The notes: generated from the sequence alone by a model not told the origin. Counted from the stretch's first letter, positions 1-9,713 are shown. The stretch is DNA of 64,000 nucleotides from Streptomyces sp. NBC_00654 (GCF_026341775.1 NZ_JAPEOB010000001.1:682001-746000), one strand, 5' to 3'. Made by a program: numbers and translations.

Positions 1-497
1 GGTCGCGGATGTGACGGTGCGGGCGGGCTTCGGCCCGTACCGACCCGCGGTCAGGTCCCGGGCGGGACCTGCTGGGCCGACGGAACTCCCTACGGGGCCG
101 GTGGGAGCCCTTGCGGGGACCGGGGGGTGGCCGGCGCGGGCTGCGGACGGCCCTTTGGCTCCTGTGGGGCCTGGGGGCTCCGCGGATGCTGAGACGGTGG
201 CCAGGGAGCCGCCTGTCGCCTCTCAGACGCCCCCGTAGCTGCCGGTCTGGCTCCAGGGGCACCCATGGGCCGGAAACGGCTGAGAGGGCGCCCTGCGGCG
301 TTCTGTGGCCACTGCGGCCTCTGAGCGGGTTGTGCCGGCTGGTTGTGCCAGTCGGTTGTGCCGGCTGGTCGGGTCAATCGGCGATGGGCCCACTCGGTGG
401 TGACGGCGGGCTCGTCCGGGGACGCGTGGACACGGTCCCGAAGTGCGCTCCAGCTCCGCGCCCGCCCAGCTGCCAAGCCCGACCCGCTCCTACGTCC
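1..497. other. Non-coding stretch downstream of the helicase gene
   Basis: No convincing gene is seen. Open frames here are G/C-bias shadows without ribosome binding sites or recognisable motifs. The only structure noticed is a 13-bp tandem repeat at 328-366. No clear hairpin terminator for the leftward helicase gene was found. A gene ending just left of the window cannot be excluded. Confidence 0.5.
328..366. repeat. 13-bp tandem repeat, three copies
   Basis: Units at 328-340, 341-353 and 354-366. The first and third are identical (GGTTGTGCCGGCT) and the middle one differs at three positions. It is non-coding and its function is unknown. Confidence 0.7.
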
Positions 498-2999
498 CTA
501 CGTCCGGTCCCGGTCCGTCGGCTCGCCGGTGTCCTTCGACGTTTCCGGGGCGGGTGGTGCGTATCTGAGGAGCTCGGTGAGGAGACGTACGGCGCCACGC
601 TTGTGGAGCGGTTCGTTGCCGTTGCCGCACTTGGGGGACTGGATGCAGGAAGGGCAGCCGGCCTCGCACTCGCAGGACGCGATGGCCTGACGGGTCGCGG
701 TCAGCCACGTACGGGCCGTGTGAAAGGCGCGCTCGGCGAATCCGGCGCCGCCGGGATGCCCGTCGTACACGAAGACCGTCGGCAGCAGGGTGTCCGGGTG
801 GAGCGGGACGGAGACACCGCCGATGTCCCAGCGGTCGCAGGTGGCGAAGAGCGGCAGCATGCCGATGGACGCGTGCTCGGCGGCATGCAGCGCGCCCCCG
901 AGGATCTCCGGATTGATCCGGGCGGCGTCGAGCTGGTCCTCGGTGACCGTCCACCAGACGGCGCGGGTGCGCAGGGTGCGCGGCGGCAGGTCGAGCTTGG
1001 TCTCGCCCAGGACTTCCCCGGTGATCAGTTTGCGGCGCAGGAAGGAGACGACCTGGTTGGTGACCTCCACGGAGCCGAAGCAGAGCCGTCCGTCTCCCCA
1101 GGGAATCTCGGTGTCGGTCTCCAGAACGGCGATGGCGGTGGTGTCGCGGGCGGTGGTGGAGTACGGCGGACCGGCTTCCTCGACGAGCGCGACGGAGTCC
1201 TCCAGGTCCAGTTTCCGGACCAGATAGGTGCGGCCCTGGTGGAGGTGGACGGCGCCTTCGTGGACGGCGGTGTGCGCGGCCGATGCGTCGACGGTGCCCA
1301 GGAGACGGCCGGTGCCCTCCTCGACGATCTGGACGGGCCGGCCGCCCTCGCCCCGGATGTCGGTGAGGTCGGCGGCCCGCTCGCGGCGGGTCCAGTGCCA
1401 GCCCGACGTCCGTCTGCGCAGCAGCTTCGCGGCCTCCAGCTGCGGCAGCAGATCGGGAACGGCGGGCCCGAAGAGCGCGATGTCGGGTTCGGTGAGCGGG
1501 AGCTCGGCCGCCGCGGCGCACAGGTGGGGGGCGAGGACGTAGGGGTTGTCGGGGTCCAGGACGGTCGATTCCACGGGCTGCTGGAACAGGGCTTCGGGGT
1601 GGTGGACCAGGAAGGTGTCCAGCGGGTCGTCCCGGGCGACCAGGACGGCCAGGGCGCCCTGGCCGGAGCGCCCGGCGCGGCCCGCCTGCTGCCAGAGGGA
1701 GGCCCGGGTGCCCGGGTATCCGGCGATGACGACGGCGTCGAGACCGGAGACGTCGATACCGAGTTCGAGGGCGGTGGTGGCGGCCAGGCCGAGCAGTTCG
1801 CCGGAGTGCAGGGCGCGCTCCAGGGCGCGGCGCTCCTCGGGGAGGTAGCCGCCCCGGTAGGCGGCGACCCGCTTCGGCAGGGAGCTGTCCACCTCGGCCA
1901 GGCGTTCCTTGGCGATCACCGAGATGAGCTCGGCGCCGCGCCGGGAGCGTACGAAGGCGACCGAGCGGACGCCCTGAAGGGTCAGGTCGGTGAGGAGGTC
2001 GGCCGTCTCGGCGGTGGCGGTGCGGCGCACGGGAGCGCCCTTCTCGCCGTGCAGATCGGTCAGCGGAGGTTCCCAGAGGGCGAAGACCAGTTCGCCGCGC
2101 GGCGAGGCGTCGTCGGAGACCTCCTTGACCGGCAGGCCGGTGAGACGTCCGGCGGCGACCGAGGGCTCCGCCGCGGTGGCGGAGGCGAGGAGGAAGACCG
2201 GGTCCGCGCCGTAGCGGGCGCACAGGCGCCGCAGGCGGCGCAGGACCTGGGCGACATGGGAGCCGAAGACTCCGCGGTAGGTGTGGCACTCGTCGATGAC
2301 GACGAAGCGCAGGGCGCGCAGGAAGGAGGACCAGCGCGGGTGGGACGGGAGGATTCCGCGGTGCAGCATGTCCGGATTGGTCAGGACGTAGTTGGCGTAC
2401 TGGCGTACCCACTCGCGTTCCTCGACGGGGGTGTCCCCGTCGTAGACAGCGGGCCTGATCGCGTTGCCGAGCGGCGCCGCGAGTGCCTTCACCGAGCGGC
2501 GCTGGTCGGCGGCGAGGGCCTTGGTGGGGGCGAGGTACAGGCCGGTCGCGCCCCGGCCGTTCGGCGCCTCGGAGCCGTCGAGGAGGGTGCTCAGGACCGG
2601 GGCCAGGTAGGCGAGCGACTTGCCGGACGCCGTGCCGGTGGCGATCACGACGGATTCGCCGTCCAGGGCGTGCTCGGCGGCGGCGGCCTGATGCGCCCAC
2701 GGATGGTCGATTCCGGCTTTCCGAATCGCCGCGATCACTTCTGGCCGGATGCGATCCGGCCAGATGGCATGGGTTCCCGTACGCGGGGGCAAGTGCTCCG
2801 TATGAGTGATGCGCGCGGCCCGGCCCGCCCCTGCGGCGAGCCGGTCGAGGATCATGGCGGGAGGGGGGCGGTGGTCCCCGCTCTCGGGTGGTCGACTGGG
2901 GCGGTGATTCCTGGCCATCGGCACCGAGTGTGTCACTGGCGTGACGGACAATGGTCCCAAGGCGTCGTGCATGGCTGCTGGTAAGTGATTGAATGCCAT
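498..2999 (-). CDS. DEXH-box helicase with C-terminal Cys4 domain (MrfA/YprA-like)
   Basis: Superfamily 2 ATP-dependent helicase of 833 aa. Walker A (GTASGKS, Lys ~127) and a DECH box (~236-239) lie in the N-terminal RecA-like domain. The second RecA-like domain has the QQAGRAGRSG motif. The C-terminus has a Cys4 cluster (CECEAGCPSC...C) of the DUF1998 type. In Bacillus the homologue MrfA/YprA acts in DNA-damage repair, so a cytosolic repair role is likely but inferred. The ATG at 2999 was chosen because the reading beginning MAFNHL matches what I recall of Streptomyces orthologues. The frame stays open to 4433, but that part would overlap bldG and the anti-sigma gene on the other strand. It is divergent from bldG with a 78-bp gap. 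Confidence 0.9.
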   Translation of the reverse strand: MAFNHLPAAMHDALGPLSVTPVTHSVPMARNHRPSRPPESGDHRPPPAMILDRLAAGAGRAARITHTEHLPPRTGTHAIWPDRIRPEVIAAIRKAGIDHPWAHQAAAAEHALDGESVVIATGTASGKSLAYLAPVLSTLLDGSEAPNGRGATGLYLAPTKALAADQRRSVKALAAPLGNAIRPAVYDGDTPVEEREWVRQYANYVLTNPDMLHRGILPSHPRWSSFLRALRFVVIDECHTYRGVFGSHVAQVLRRLRRLCARYGADPVFLLASATAAEPSVAAGRLTGLPVKEVSDDASPRGELVFALWEPPLTDLHGEKGAPVRRTATAETADLLTDLTLQGVRSVAFVRSRRGAELISVIAKERLAEVDSSLPKRVAAYRGGYLPEERRALERALHSGELLGLAATTALELGIDVSGLDAVVIAGYPGTRASLWQQAGRAGRSGQGALAVLVARDDPLDTFLVHHPEALFQQPVESTVLDPDNPYVLAPHLCAAAAELPLTEPDIALFGPAVPDLLPQLEAAKLLRRRTSGWHWTRRERAADLTDIRGEGGRPVQIVEEGTGRLLGTVDASAAHTAVHEGAVHLHQGRTYLVRKLDLEDSVALVEEAGPPYSTTARDTTAIAVLETDTEIPWGDGRLCFGSVEVTNQVVSFLRRKLITGEVLGETKLDLPPRTLRTRAVWWTVTEDQLDAARINPEILGGALHAAEHASIGMLPLFATCDRWDIGGVSVPLHPDTLLPTVFVYDGHPGGAGFAERAFHTARTWLTATRQAIASCECEAGCPSCIQSPKCGNGNEPLHKRGAVRLLTELLRYAPPAPETSKDTGEPTDRDRT

Positions 3000-3077
3000 C
3001 GCGGCTGGCGATCCGTCCCCTGGCTCCGTCGGGGAGACCGAGGGGCGACCGCTCGATAGCAAGGTGCTGGAGGATCC

Positions 3078-3431
3078 GTGGACCTGTCCCTGTCGACTCG
3101 CAATGTGTCCGGCCCTGGTGGCGACCGTACGGTCGTCGAGGTCGGTGGCGAGATTGATGTGTATACCGCGCCCAAGCTGCGCGAGCAGTTGGTCGAGTTG
3201 GTGAATGACGGCAGCTACCACCTGGTTGTCGACATGGAAGGTGTCGACTTCCTCGACTCCACCGGCCTCGGCGTGCTCGTGGGTGGCTTGAAGCGTGTCC
3301 GGGCCCATGAGGGCTCGCTGCGCCTGGTCTGCAACCAGGAGCGCATTCTCAAGATCTTCCGGATCACAGGTCTGACCAAGGTGTTCCCGATTCACACCAC
3401 GGTCGACGAGGCTGTCGCGGCCACCGACTGA
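3078..3431 (+). CDS. bldG: Anti-anti-sigma factor BldG
   Basis: STAS-domain protein of 117 aa, nearly identical to the S. coelicolor regulator required for aerial mycelium formation and antibiotic production. The phosphorylatable serine lies in the [11 protein letters not shown] motif at Ser61. This equals Ser57 of the 113-aa S. coelicolor protein because a four-residue Gly/Pro insertion precedes it here. The GTG start has a purine-rich GGAGGA just upstream. The next gene encodes its partner anti-sigma kinase. In this family BldG is inactivated by phosphorylation on that serine. The identity is secure; the pathway role is taken from the family. Confidence 0.97.
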   Translation: MDLSLSTRNVSGPGGDRTVVEVGGEIDVYTAPKLREQLVELVNDGSYHLVVDMEGVDFLDSTGLGVLVGGLKRVRAHEGSLRLVCNQERILKIFRITGLTKVFPIHTTVDEAVAATD

Positions 3432-3629
3432 CGTCGGCGCAGGCCGGCCCCTTGGCCGGCAGGCAGGCAGTGGACAGACCGGCAGCGGCAGCAGGCAGGC
3501 CGTGGCGGGGCAGGCGGTCGGCCTTTGGCCGGCTGTCGGCTTTGTCGGCTTCCGGAGGAGGAGAGCAGGGGTACCGGGCGACACGCCCGGACCCCTGAGA
3601 CGCACGCCCGAACGTTCGAGGGGGATCAC

Positions 3630-4097
3630 ATGGCCACCGTTGAACTCCGCTTCAGCGCTCAGCCTGAACATGTCAGGACGGCTCGCCTTGTGGCAGCCGC
3701 CGTGGCGCGCCGGGCCGGAGTGGACGAGGCGGTGCTCGACGAGGTCAGACTCGCTGTCGGCGAGGCGTGCAGCCGCGCCGTCGGGCTGCATCGCAGCCAT
3801 GGCATCACCGCTCCGGTCAGCGTCGTGCTGACGGATGAGGACAAGACCTTCTCGATCGAGGTCGGTGACGAGGTTCCCGGTCCCGGGAGCGCCGCCGCCG
3901 CAGCGGCGGGAGGACGTGGTGCCGCCCGCGAGGTGGGTCTCGACGAACCCGACCCCGAAACCGAGGGTGAGGGCGAGGACGAAATGGGACTCGCGGTCAT
4001 CAGCGGGCTGGTCGACGACGTGGAAGTCCGCTCGGGTGCGGACGGCGGAGTGATCCGGATGAGCTGGCCGACCGCCCACACGACGGCGCTTTCCTGA
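3630..4097 (+). CDS. BldG-partner anti-sigma factor, HATPase (RsbW-like)
   Basis: GHKL/HATPase_c anti-sigma protein of 155 aa, the conserved downstream neighbour of bldG (SCO3548-type). It is expected to bind a sigma factor and BldG antagonistically. The start is the ATG at 3630 preceded by GAGGGGGA. The N-box region reads EACSRAV (~45-51), so the position where RsbW-type kinases have the Mg-binding Asn is Arg49. D-box-like (EVGDEVPG) and G-box-like (MGLAVISGLVDDV) segments follow. A Gly/Ala/Glu-rich acidic insertion (~aa 90-122) separates them. The Arg at the N-box may mean altered or absent kinase activity, which is an inference from sequence only. Likely co-transcribed with bldG (198-bp gap). 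Confidence 0.9.
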   Translation: MATVELRFSAQPEHVRTARLVAAAVARRAGVDEAVLDEVRLAVGEACSRAVGLHRSHGITAPVSVVLTDEDKTFSIEVGDEVPGPGSAAAAAAGGRGAAREVGLDEPDPETEGEGEDEMGLAVISGLVDDVEVRSGADGGVIRMSWPTAHTTALS

Positions 4098-4378
4098 GTT
4101 CCCTGAGCTTTCCGAGCCCCCGAGCTCCCTGACCCCTGATTTCCCCGAGCTTCCGTGACGCAGCCTGGGCGCAACCTGGGCGCAACCGGGCGCGTCCTGG
4201 GCCTGTAGGCGTACGGTGCCGCGAGCGCTGATCGATGCCGCGTACGGGTGTCCAGTTTGTCCAGAGGTCCGGCCCTCCGGTGTCCGGCCGGTTCTGCGCC
4301 CGGTTGTTTCCGGCACCCCGCTGTCCGCCCGGGGTGTCCCCCTGCGGTCGTACGCGTTCCCGATGTTTCGATTTTCCC

Positions 4379-4407
4379 GGCCCTGCTGAGCAGGGCCCTT
4401 TTCCTTT
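4379..4407 (+). terminator. Intrinsic terminator after the bldG operon
   Basis: Perfect 8-bp stem (GGCCCTGC / GCAGGGCC, 4379-4386 and 4390-4397) with a TGA loop, followed by a T-rich tract (CTTTTCCTTT). It lies in the 493-bp gap between the anti-sigma gene and hppA. The remainder of that gap, about 180 bp before hppA, is the likely hppA promoter region, but no consensus boxes are called. Confidence 0.75.
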
Positions 4408-4590
4408 GTGTGTGAACAGTGATCTACCGGCAATGCGCCTGCCCCATTACTGCATTCGGGAAGAATCGGTGGCCTGATCTTTTGGCGTTGGGGGGAGAGA
4501 AGTCAATTCCGTTCCCCGCCCACTGTTTTGATCAGGTTTCGCTCCCTACAATCCGTCCACGACTTGAGCGCTGAGCGTCAAGGAGGACGT

Positions 4591-7023
4591 ATGGCGGAGT
4601 TCTTCACCACACCCATGGCAGTACCGACGCAGGAATCCGCACTTTCCGACCGTCCGGCCGCACTCGCGGCGGCGGTACTCACCGACGGGAACCGGCTGAT
4701 CGTCATCGTCACCGCGGTCGTCGCCGTCGCCGCACTGGTCGTCGCCCGGCTGCTGGTACGCCAGGTCCTGGCGGCCGGTGAGGGCACCGAGCGGATGAAG
4801 GAGATCGCGGCCGCCGTGCAGGAAGGCGCCAATGCCTATCTGGCCAGACAACTGCGTACGGTCGGCATCTTCGCCGTCGTTGTGTTCTTCCTGCTCCTGT
4901 TGTTGCCCGCCGACAACTGGTCGCAACGTGCGGGGCGTTCGCTGTTCTTCCTCGTGGGTGCCCTTTTCTCGGCGGCCACCGGATACATCGGGATGCGACT
5001 CGCGGTGCGCAGTAATGTGCGCGTGGCCGCTGCTGCGCGTGAGGCGACTCCGGCGGAGGGTGAACCGGAGAAAGATCTCACCACCGTTTCACACAAAGCG
5101 ATGAAGATCGCTTTTCGTACCGGTGGCGTGGTCGGAATGATCACGGTGGGTCTCGGGCTGCTCGGTGCCTCCTGTGTGGTCCTCGTCTATGCCGCCGACG
5201 CGCCCAAGGTGCTGGAGGGATTCGGCCTCGGGGCCGCGCTCATCGCCATGTTCATGAGGGTCGGGGGCGGCATCTTCACGAAAGCCGCCGATGTGGGCGC
5301 CGACCTCGTGGGCAAGGTGGAGCAGGGCATCCCGGAGGACGACCCGCGCAACGCCGCCACCATCGCCGACAACGTGGGCGACAACGTCGGTGACTGCGCG
5401 GGCATGGCCGCCGACCTCTTCGAGTCGTACGCCGTGACGCTCGTGGCCGCGCTCATCCTCGGCAAGGCCGCCTTCGGGGACTCCGGACTGGCCTTTCCGC
5501 TGATCGTTCCGGCGATCGGCGTGGTCACCGCGATGATCGGGATCTTCGCGGTCGCCCCCCGGCGCACCGACCGCAGCGGGATGACCGCGATCAACCGGGG
5601 CTTCTTCATCTCCGCGCTGATCTCACTCGTCCTGGTGGCGGTCGCGGTGTTCGTCTACCTCCCCTCCTCGTACGCCGGACTGGACGGCGTCACCGATGCC
5701 ACCATCACCTCGCACGGCGGTGATCCGCGGATTTTCGCGCTGGTCGCCGTCGCCATCGGTATCGTCCTGGCCGCGCTGATCCAGCAGCTCACCGGCTACT
5801 TCACCGAAACCAACCGCCGCCCCGTCCAGGACATCGGGAAGTCCTCGCTGACGGGCCCGGCGACGGTGGTGCTCGCGGGCATCTCCATCGGCCTGGAGTC
5901 GGCCGTGTACACCGCGCTGCTGATCGGCCTCGGCGTCTACGGGGCATTCCTGCTCGGCGGGACATCGATCATGCTGGCGCTCTTCGCGGTGGCCCTCGCG
6001 GGGACCGGGCTGCTGACCACCGTGGGTGTGATCGTGGCCATGGACACCTTCGGTCCGGTCTCCGACAACGCGCAGGGCATCGCGGAGATGTCCGGCGATG
6101 TCACCGGCGCCGGTGCCCAGGTCCTGACCGATCTGGACGCCGTCGGCAACACCACCAAGGCCATCACCAAGGGCATCGCCATCGCCACCGCCGTACTGGC
6201 GGCGGCGGCGCTCTTCGGCTCGTACCGCGACGCCATCGCCACGGCGGTCGACGACGTGGGGGCCAGGGCCGGGGAACTGGGGCTGAGCCTGGACATCTCG
6301 CAGCCCAACAACCTCGTCGGCCTGATCCTCGGTGCGGCCGTCGTCTTCCTCTTCTCCGGGCTCGCCATCAACGCGGTCTCCCGGTCCGCCGGGGCCGTGG
6401 TCTACGAGGTGCGGCGGCAGTTCCGTGAGCATCCCGGGATCATGGACTACACGGAGAAGCCGGAGTACGGGCGCGTCGTCGACATCTGCACCAAGGACGC
6501 CCTGCGCGAACTGGCCACTCCCGGGCTGCTCGCCGTCCTGGCGCCGATCGCGGTCGGCTTCACCCTCGGAGTCGGTGCGCTCGGCTCCTACCTCGCCGGC
6601 GCCATCGCCACGGGCACCCTGATGGCGGTCTTCCTGGCCAACTCCGGCGGAGCGTGGGACAACGCCAAGAAGCTCGTCGAGGACGGGCATCACGGCGGCA
6701 AGGGCAGTGACGCCCATGCGGCCACGGTCATCGGCGACACGGTAGGCGATCCGTTCAAGGACACGGCCGGCCCGGCGATCAACCCACTGCTCAAGGTGAT
6801 GAACCTCGTGGCGCTGCTCATCGCCCCGGCCGTGGTGCAGTTCAGCTACGGACAGGACGCGAGCGCCGGGGTGCGGGCCGTGGTCGCGGCCTTCGCCATC
6901 CTGGTCATCGTCGGCGCCGTCTACGTCTCCAAACGGCGCGGGATCGCCGTGGGCGACGACGACGGATCCGGGGGAGAGGGCGGCCGGCCGGACAAGTCGC
7001 CGGAGCCTACGGTGGCTTCGTGA
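4591..7023 (+). CDS. hppA: K+-insensitive pyrophosphate-energised proton pump
   Basis: Membrane-bound H+-translocating pyrophosphatase of 810 aa. It hydrolyses cytosolic PPi and pumps protons out of the cytoplasm. The sequence is very hydrophobic with about 16 membrane segments. The signature DNVGDNVGDCAGMAADLFE (PPi/Mg site) and a second acidic motif near the C-terminus (DTVGDPFKDTAGPAINP) are present. The subtype marker reads GNTTKAITKG, with Lys where K+-dependent enzymes have Ala, which assigns it to the K+-independent class. The ATG at 4591 is preceded by an ideal AGGAGGA (4581-4587). It stands alone between two terminators. Confidence 0.95.
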   Translation: MAEFFTTPMAVPTQESALSDRPAALAAAVLTDGNRLIVIVTAVVAVAALVVARLLVRQVLAAGEGTERMKEIAAAVQEGANAYLARQLRTVGIFAVVVFFLLLLLPADNWSQRAGRSLFFLVGALFSAATGYIGMRLAVRSNVRVAAAAREATPAEGEPEKDLTTVSHKAMKIAFRTGGVVGMITVGLGLLGASCVVLVYAADAPKVLEGFGLGAALIAMFMRVGGGIFTKAADVGADLVGKVEQGIPEDDPRNAATIADNVGDNVGDCAGMAADLFESYAVTLVAALILGKAAFGDSGLAFPLIVPAIGVVTAMIGIFAVAPRRTDRSGMTAINRGFFISALISLVLVAVAVFVYLPSSYAGLDGVTDATITSHGGDPRIFALVAVAIGIVLAALIQQLTGYFTETNRRPVQDIGKSSLTGPATVVLAGISIGLESAVYTALLIGLGVYGAFLLGGTSIMLALFAVALAGTGLLTTVGVIVAMDTFGPVSDNAQGIAEMSGDVTGAGAQVLTDLDAVGNTTKAITKGIAIATAVLAAAALFGSYRDAIATAVDDVGARAGELGLSLDISQPNNLVGLILGAAVVFLFSGLAINAVSRSAGAVVYEVRRQFREHPGIMDYTEKPEYGRVVDICTKDALRELATPGLLAVLAPIAVGFTLGVGALGSYLAGAIATGTLMAVFLANSGGAWDNAKKLVEDGHHGGKGSDAHAATVIGDTVGDPFKDTAGPAINPLLKVMNLVALLIAPAVVQFSYGQDASAGVRAVVAAFAILVIVGAVYVSKRRGIAVGDDDGSGGEGGRPDKSPEPTVAS

Positions 7024-7079
7024 ACGGGCCGGTCGGGCAGGGAGAGGCCTGATCCGGTCCCTGCCCGGTCAAGAGGCGG

Positions 7080-7109
7080 GCGGACGGCACATCACGATGT
7101 GCGGTCCGC
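7080..7109. terminator. Hairpin terminator after hppA
   Basis: Inverted repeat with arms GCGGAC-x-GCACATC and GATGTGC-x-GTCCGC, one internal mismatch and a very small loop. It starts 57 bp after the hppA stop. No T-tract follows, as is common for Streptomyces terminators. Confidence 0.6.
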
Positions 7110-7162
7110 CCCGCTGCGGTGCCGGGAGCGGTCCGCCCCGCTGTGCCGCCGTGTTCATGCCC

Positions 7163-7228
7163 GCCGTGGTGCCCGGCGCTCCGTCCGGCCGTGGTGCCCG
7201 GCGCTCCAACCGCGGTGCCCGACGCTCC
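7163..7228. repeat. Short imperfect direct repeat, three copies
   Basis: GCCGTGGTGCCCGGCGCTCC at 7163-7182 and 7188-7207, with a diverged copy at 7209-7228. It sits in the 457-bp gap between hppA and the lipoprotein gene. No gene is seen in that gap; the last 100 bp are more AT-rich and probably carry the lipoprotein promoter. Confidence 0.6.
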
Positions 7229-7480
7229 TGTCGCGTCGCTGACATCCCGTCCGGACACCGGGTCTGATGATCCGTCCGGAGTGTGCTCGACCGGGGCGGA
7301 AAGATCGCCCGATCGGATGGGCTTTCGTACGAGTGCCCGAGCACGTAGGTGAGTTGTATCTCCCTCATTTCCCTTGGTGCAAATGGCTTCAAAAGCACGT
7401 ACATCGGATGCCCGGCACCCGGATGTCGCCCACTTGGCGTGTAAGTTCCGGGGCCGAGAGCCTTGGAAGGGACCAATCCG

Positions 7481-8101
7481 GTGAACAAGAAGCTTGCAGC
7501 CGCACTGTCCGGCGGTGCGGTACTCGTACTGACGCTGTCGGGCTGCAGCGACGACAGCGACGACAAGGTGAACGACTGGGCCAAGACGGTCTGCGACCAG
7601 GTGCAGCCCCAGTTGCAGAAGATCGCGAACGCCAACGCGGCCATCCAGCAGCAGACCGCGGACAACAGCAAGCCCGCGGACGTCCAGAAGACCGACTCGG
7701 CCGCCTTCCAGCAGATCTCGCAGGCGTACAAGGCGCTGGGAGCGGCCGTGGACTCGGCGGGCCCGCCGCCGGTCGACGACGGCGAGACCACGCAGAAGGA
7801 GGCCGTGAAGGAGCTCAACGCCTCCTCCGTGGCCTACGCCGGTCTGAAGACGAAGGTCGACGCCCTCGACACGGAGGACCAGGCGAAGTTCGCCGACGGT
7901 CTCAAGGGCATCGCCGACGAGCTCAACAAGATCAGCACCAGTGGCGACCAGGCGCTGAAGAAGCTTCAGTCCGGCGAGGTCGGCACCGCGATGGCCAAGC
8001 AGAAGGGCTGCCAGAAGCCGACGGCGTCGGCCCCGCCGGCCGCCGCGCCCTCGGCGTCCGCACCCGCGTCGCCCTCCGCCTCGGCGGACGACAAGTCGTA
8101 G
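7481..8101 (+). CDS. Small secreted lipoprotein, function unknown
   Basis: Predicted lipoprotein of 206 aa. The signal peptide (VNKKLAAALSGGAVLVLTLSGC) ends in a lipobox LSGC, so the mature protein would be lipid-anchored outside the membrane. The rest is hydrophilic, helical and Lys/Asp/Gln-rich, ending in a low-complexity Ala/Ser/Pro tail. The GTG at 7481 is preferred over an in-frame TTG 18 bp upstream because GGAAGG at 7465-7470 is correctly placed for it. No enzymatic motif is visible. A lipoprotein here is part of the conserved Streptomyces gene order. The function is unknown. Confidence 0.85.
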   Translation: MNKKLAAALSGGAVLVLTLSGCSDDSDDKVNDWAKTVCDQVQPQLQKIANANAAIQQQTADNSKPADVQKTDSAAFQQISQAYKALGAAVDSAGPPPVDDGETTQKEAVKELNASSVAYAGLKTKVDALDTEDQAKFADGLKGIADELNKISTSGDQALKKLQSGEVGTAMAKQKGCQKPTASAPPAAAPSASAPASPSASADDKS

Positions 8102-8119
8102 CCGCAGCCCGCGCGGCGA

Positions 8120-8150
8120 GGCCCGGACATCCCGCGCGGGTGGCCGGGCC
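8120..8150. terminator. GC-rich hairpin after the lipoprotein gene
   Basis: Outer arms GGCCCGG (8120-8126) and CCGGGCC (8144-8150) enclose a second self-complementary core CCCGCGCGGG (8131-8140). It lies 18 bp after the stop codon and has no T-tract. Confidence 0.5.
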
Positions 8151-8186
8151 GCTGCCGTTGTCAGTGGGAGCGGACACAATGGGCGG

Positions 8187-9713
8187 GTGAGTACGACCAG
8201 CCTTCCCTCGTCCGACCGTATCCCCAGCCTCCGCGAGGCCCTGCTCGCGGCGGCCTTCACCGCTGACGGGCTCCTCGAACTGCTCGGTGCGCCCGCCTAC
8301 GCCGCGCTGGCCCGCAGCGAGACGGTCCCCGCTCTGCGGGCCACCCGGGGCGAAACGCCGCTCGACACGCTGGTGCGGCTCTTTCTTCTTCAGCACCCCG
8401 TTCCGTACGAGCGGGCCCGCGCCGCGCTCCCTCTGGAGCAGTGCGTCGAGGACGGCTGGGTGAGTCACCAGGACGGCCTGGTCACGGCGCACGTCGACAT
8501 CCGGCCGTACAGCGGTCCCGAGGGCCAGGACTGGTTCATCGTCTCCGATCTCGGCTGCGCGGTCGGCGGTGCGGGCGGCATCGGCTCGCGCGAGGAGGGG
8601 GTCGTCCTCGGTGTCGGAGGAGCGTCCACCACACTCGCCGGGATCACCGTCCGCAAGCCCGTCACCTCCGCACTCGACCTCGGTACGGGCTCCGGCATCC
8701 AGGCGCTGCACGCCGACCAGCACGCCACACGGGTCACCGCCACCGACCTCAATCCGCGCGCCCTGGACTTCACCCGGCTCACCCTCGCACTGTCCGGCAG
8801 CGCCCCCGCGGATCTGCGTGAGGGCTCGCTGTTCGAGCCGGTCGGCGCCGAGACGTTCGACCTGATCGTCTCCAATCCCCCGTTCGTCATCTCGCCCGGA
8901 GCCCGTCTCACCTACCGGGACGGGGGCATGGGCGGCGACGACCTGTGCCGGACCCTGGTACAGCAGTCCGGCGACCGGCTGAACGAGGGGGGATACGCCC
9001 AGTTCCTGGCCAACTGGCAGCATGTGGAGGGCCAGGAGTGGCAGGACCGGCTGCGTTCCTGGGTGCCGCGCGGCTGTGACGCCTGGATCGTGCAGCGTGA
9101 GGTGCAGGACATCACGCAGTACGCGGAGCTGTGGCTGCGCGACAGCGGCGACCACCGCACGGACCCCGCCGAGTACGCCGCCCGTTACGAGGCCTGGCTG
9201 GACGAGTTCGAGGCCCTCGGGACGAAGGCCGTCGGCTTCGGCTGGATCACCCTGCGCAAGTCCGCCGAGGCGGCGTCCGGGAATCCGTCGGTCGTGGTCG
9301 AGGAATGGCCGCACGCGGTCGAGCAGCCGCTCGGACCGGTGATTCTGGACCACTTCGCCCGCCAGGACTACCTCCGGGAGCAGGACGACGCGGCCCTCCT
9401 GGCCGGGCACTTCACCCTGTCGGCCGAGGTCGTGCAGGAGCAGGTCGGCCTGCCCGGCGCGGAGGACCCCGAGCACGTGGTGCTGCGCCAGCACCGGGGG
9501 ATGATGCGGGCCACGAAGGTCGACGCGGTGGCCGCGGGGTTCGCGGGCGTGTGCGACGGTTCGCTGCCCGCCGGCCGGATCCTGGACGCCATCGCCCAGC
9601 TGATGTCCGAGGACCCGGTGCTGCTGCGCGACCGCACCCCGCAGGCGATCCGGCTGCTGGTCGAGGAGGGCTTCCTGGAGCCGGTGCCCGCAGCCGGACG
9701 GGAGAACGGATAG
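8187..9713 (+). CDS. Class I SAM-dependent methyltransferase (HemK/RlmG-like)
   Basis: Methyltransferase of 508 aa. SAM-binding motif I is DLGTGSGIQAL (about aa 165) and the catalytic motif is NPPF, typical of N-methyltransferases acting on glutamine amides or nucleic-acid exocyclic amines. Conserved regions of about 150 aa before and about 240 aa after the core make it much longer than PrmC/HemK. The substrate is probably rRNA or a translation factor, by inference from the NPPF class only. It starts with GTG at 8187 and has only a weak G-rich ribosome binding site. Its last codons and stop lie inside the first unit of a 28-bp tandem repeat. Confidence 0.85.
   Translation: MSTTSLPSSDRIPSLREALLAAAFTADGLLELLGAPAYAALARSETVPALRATRGETPLDTLVRLFLLQHPVPYERARAALPLEQCVEDGWVSHQDGLVTAHVDIRPYSGPEGQDWFIVSDLGCAVGGAGGIGSREEGVVLGVGGASTTLAGITVRKPVTSALDLGTGSGIQALHADQHATRVTATDLNPRALDFTRLTLALSGSAPADLREGSLFEPVGAETFDLIVSNPPFVISPGARLTYRDGGMGGDDLCRTLVQQSGDRLNEGGYAQFLANWQHVEGQEWQDRLRSWVPRGCDAWIVQREVQDITQYAELWLRDSGDHRTDPAEYAARYEAWLDEFEALGTKAVGFGWITLRKSAEAASGNPSVVVEEWPHAVEQPLGPVILDHFARQDYLREQDDAALLAGHFTLSAEVVQEQVGLPGAEDPEHVVLRQHRGMMRATKVDAVAAGFAGVCDGSLPAGRILDAIAQLMSEDPVLLRDRTPQAIRLLVEEGFLEPVPAAGRENG

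Noticed and set aside
111..2984. 957-aa plus-strand open frame opposite the helicase
   Set aside because: Shadow of the helicase gene in high-GC DNA. The protein is Gly/Arg/Val-rich low complexity with no ribosome binding site, and the minus strand has clear helicase motifs.
3000..4433. Upstream in-frame extension of the helicase gene
   Set aside because: It would run antisense through bldG and the anti-sigma gene, and the conserved N-terminus begins at 2999.
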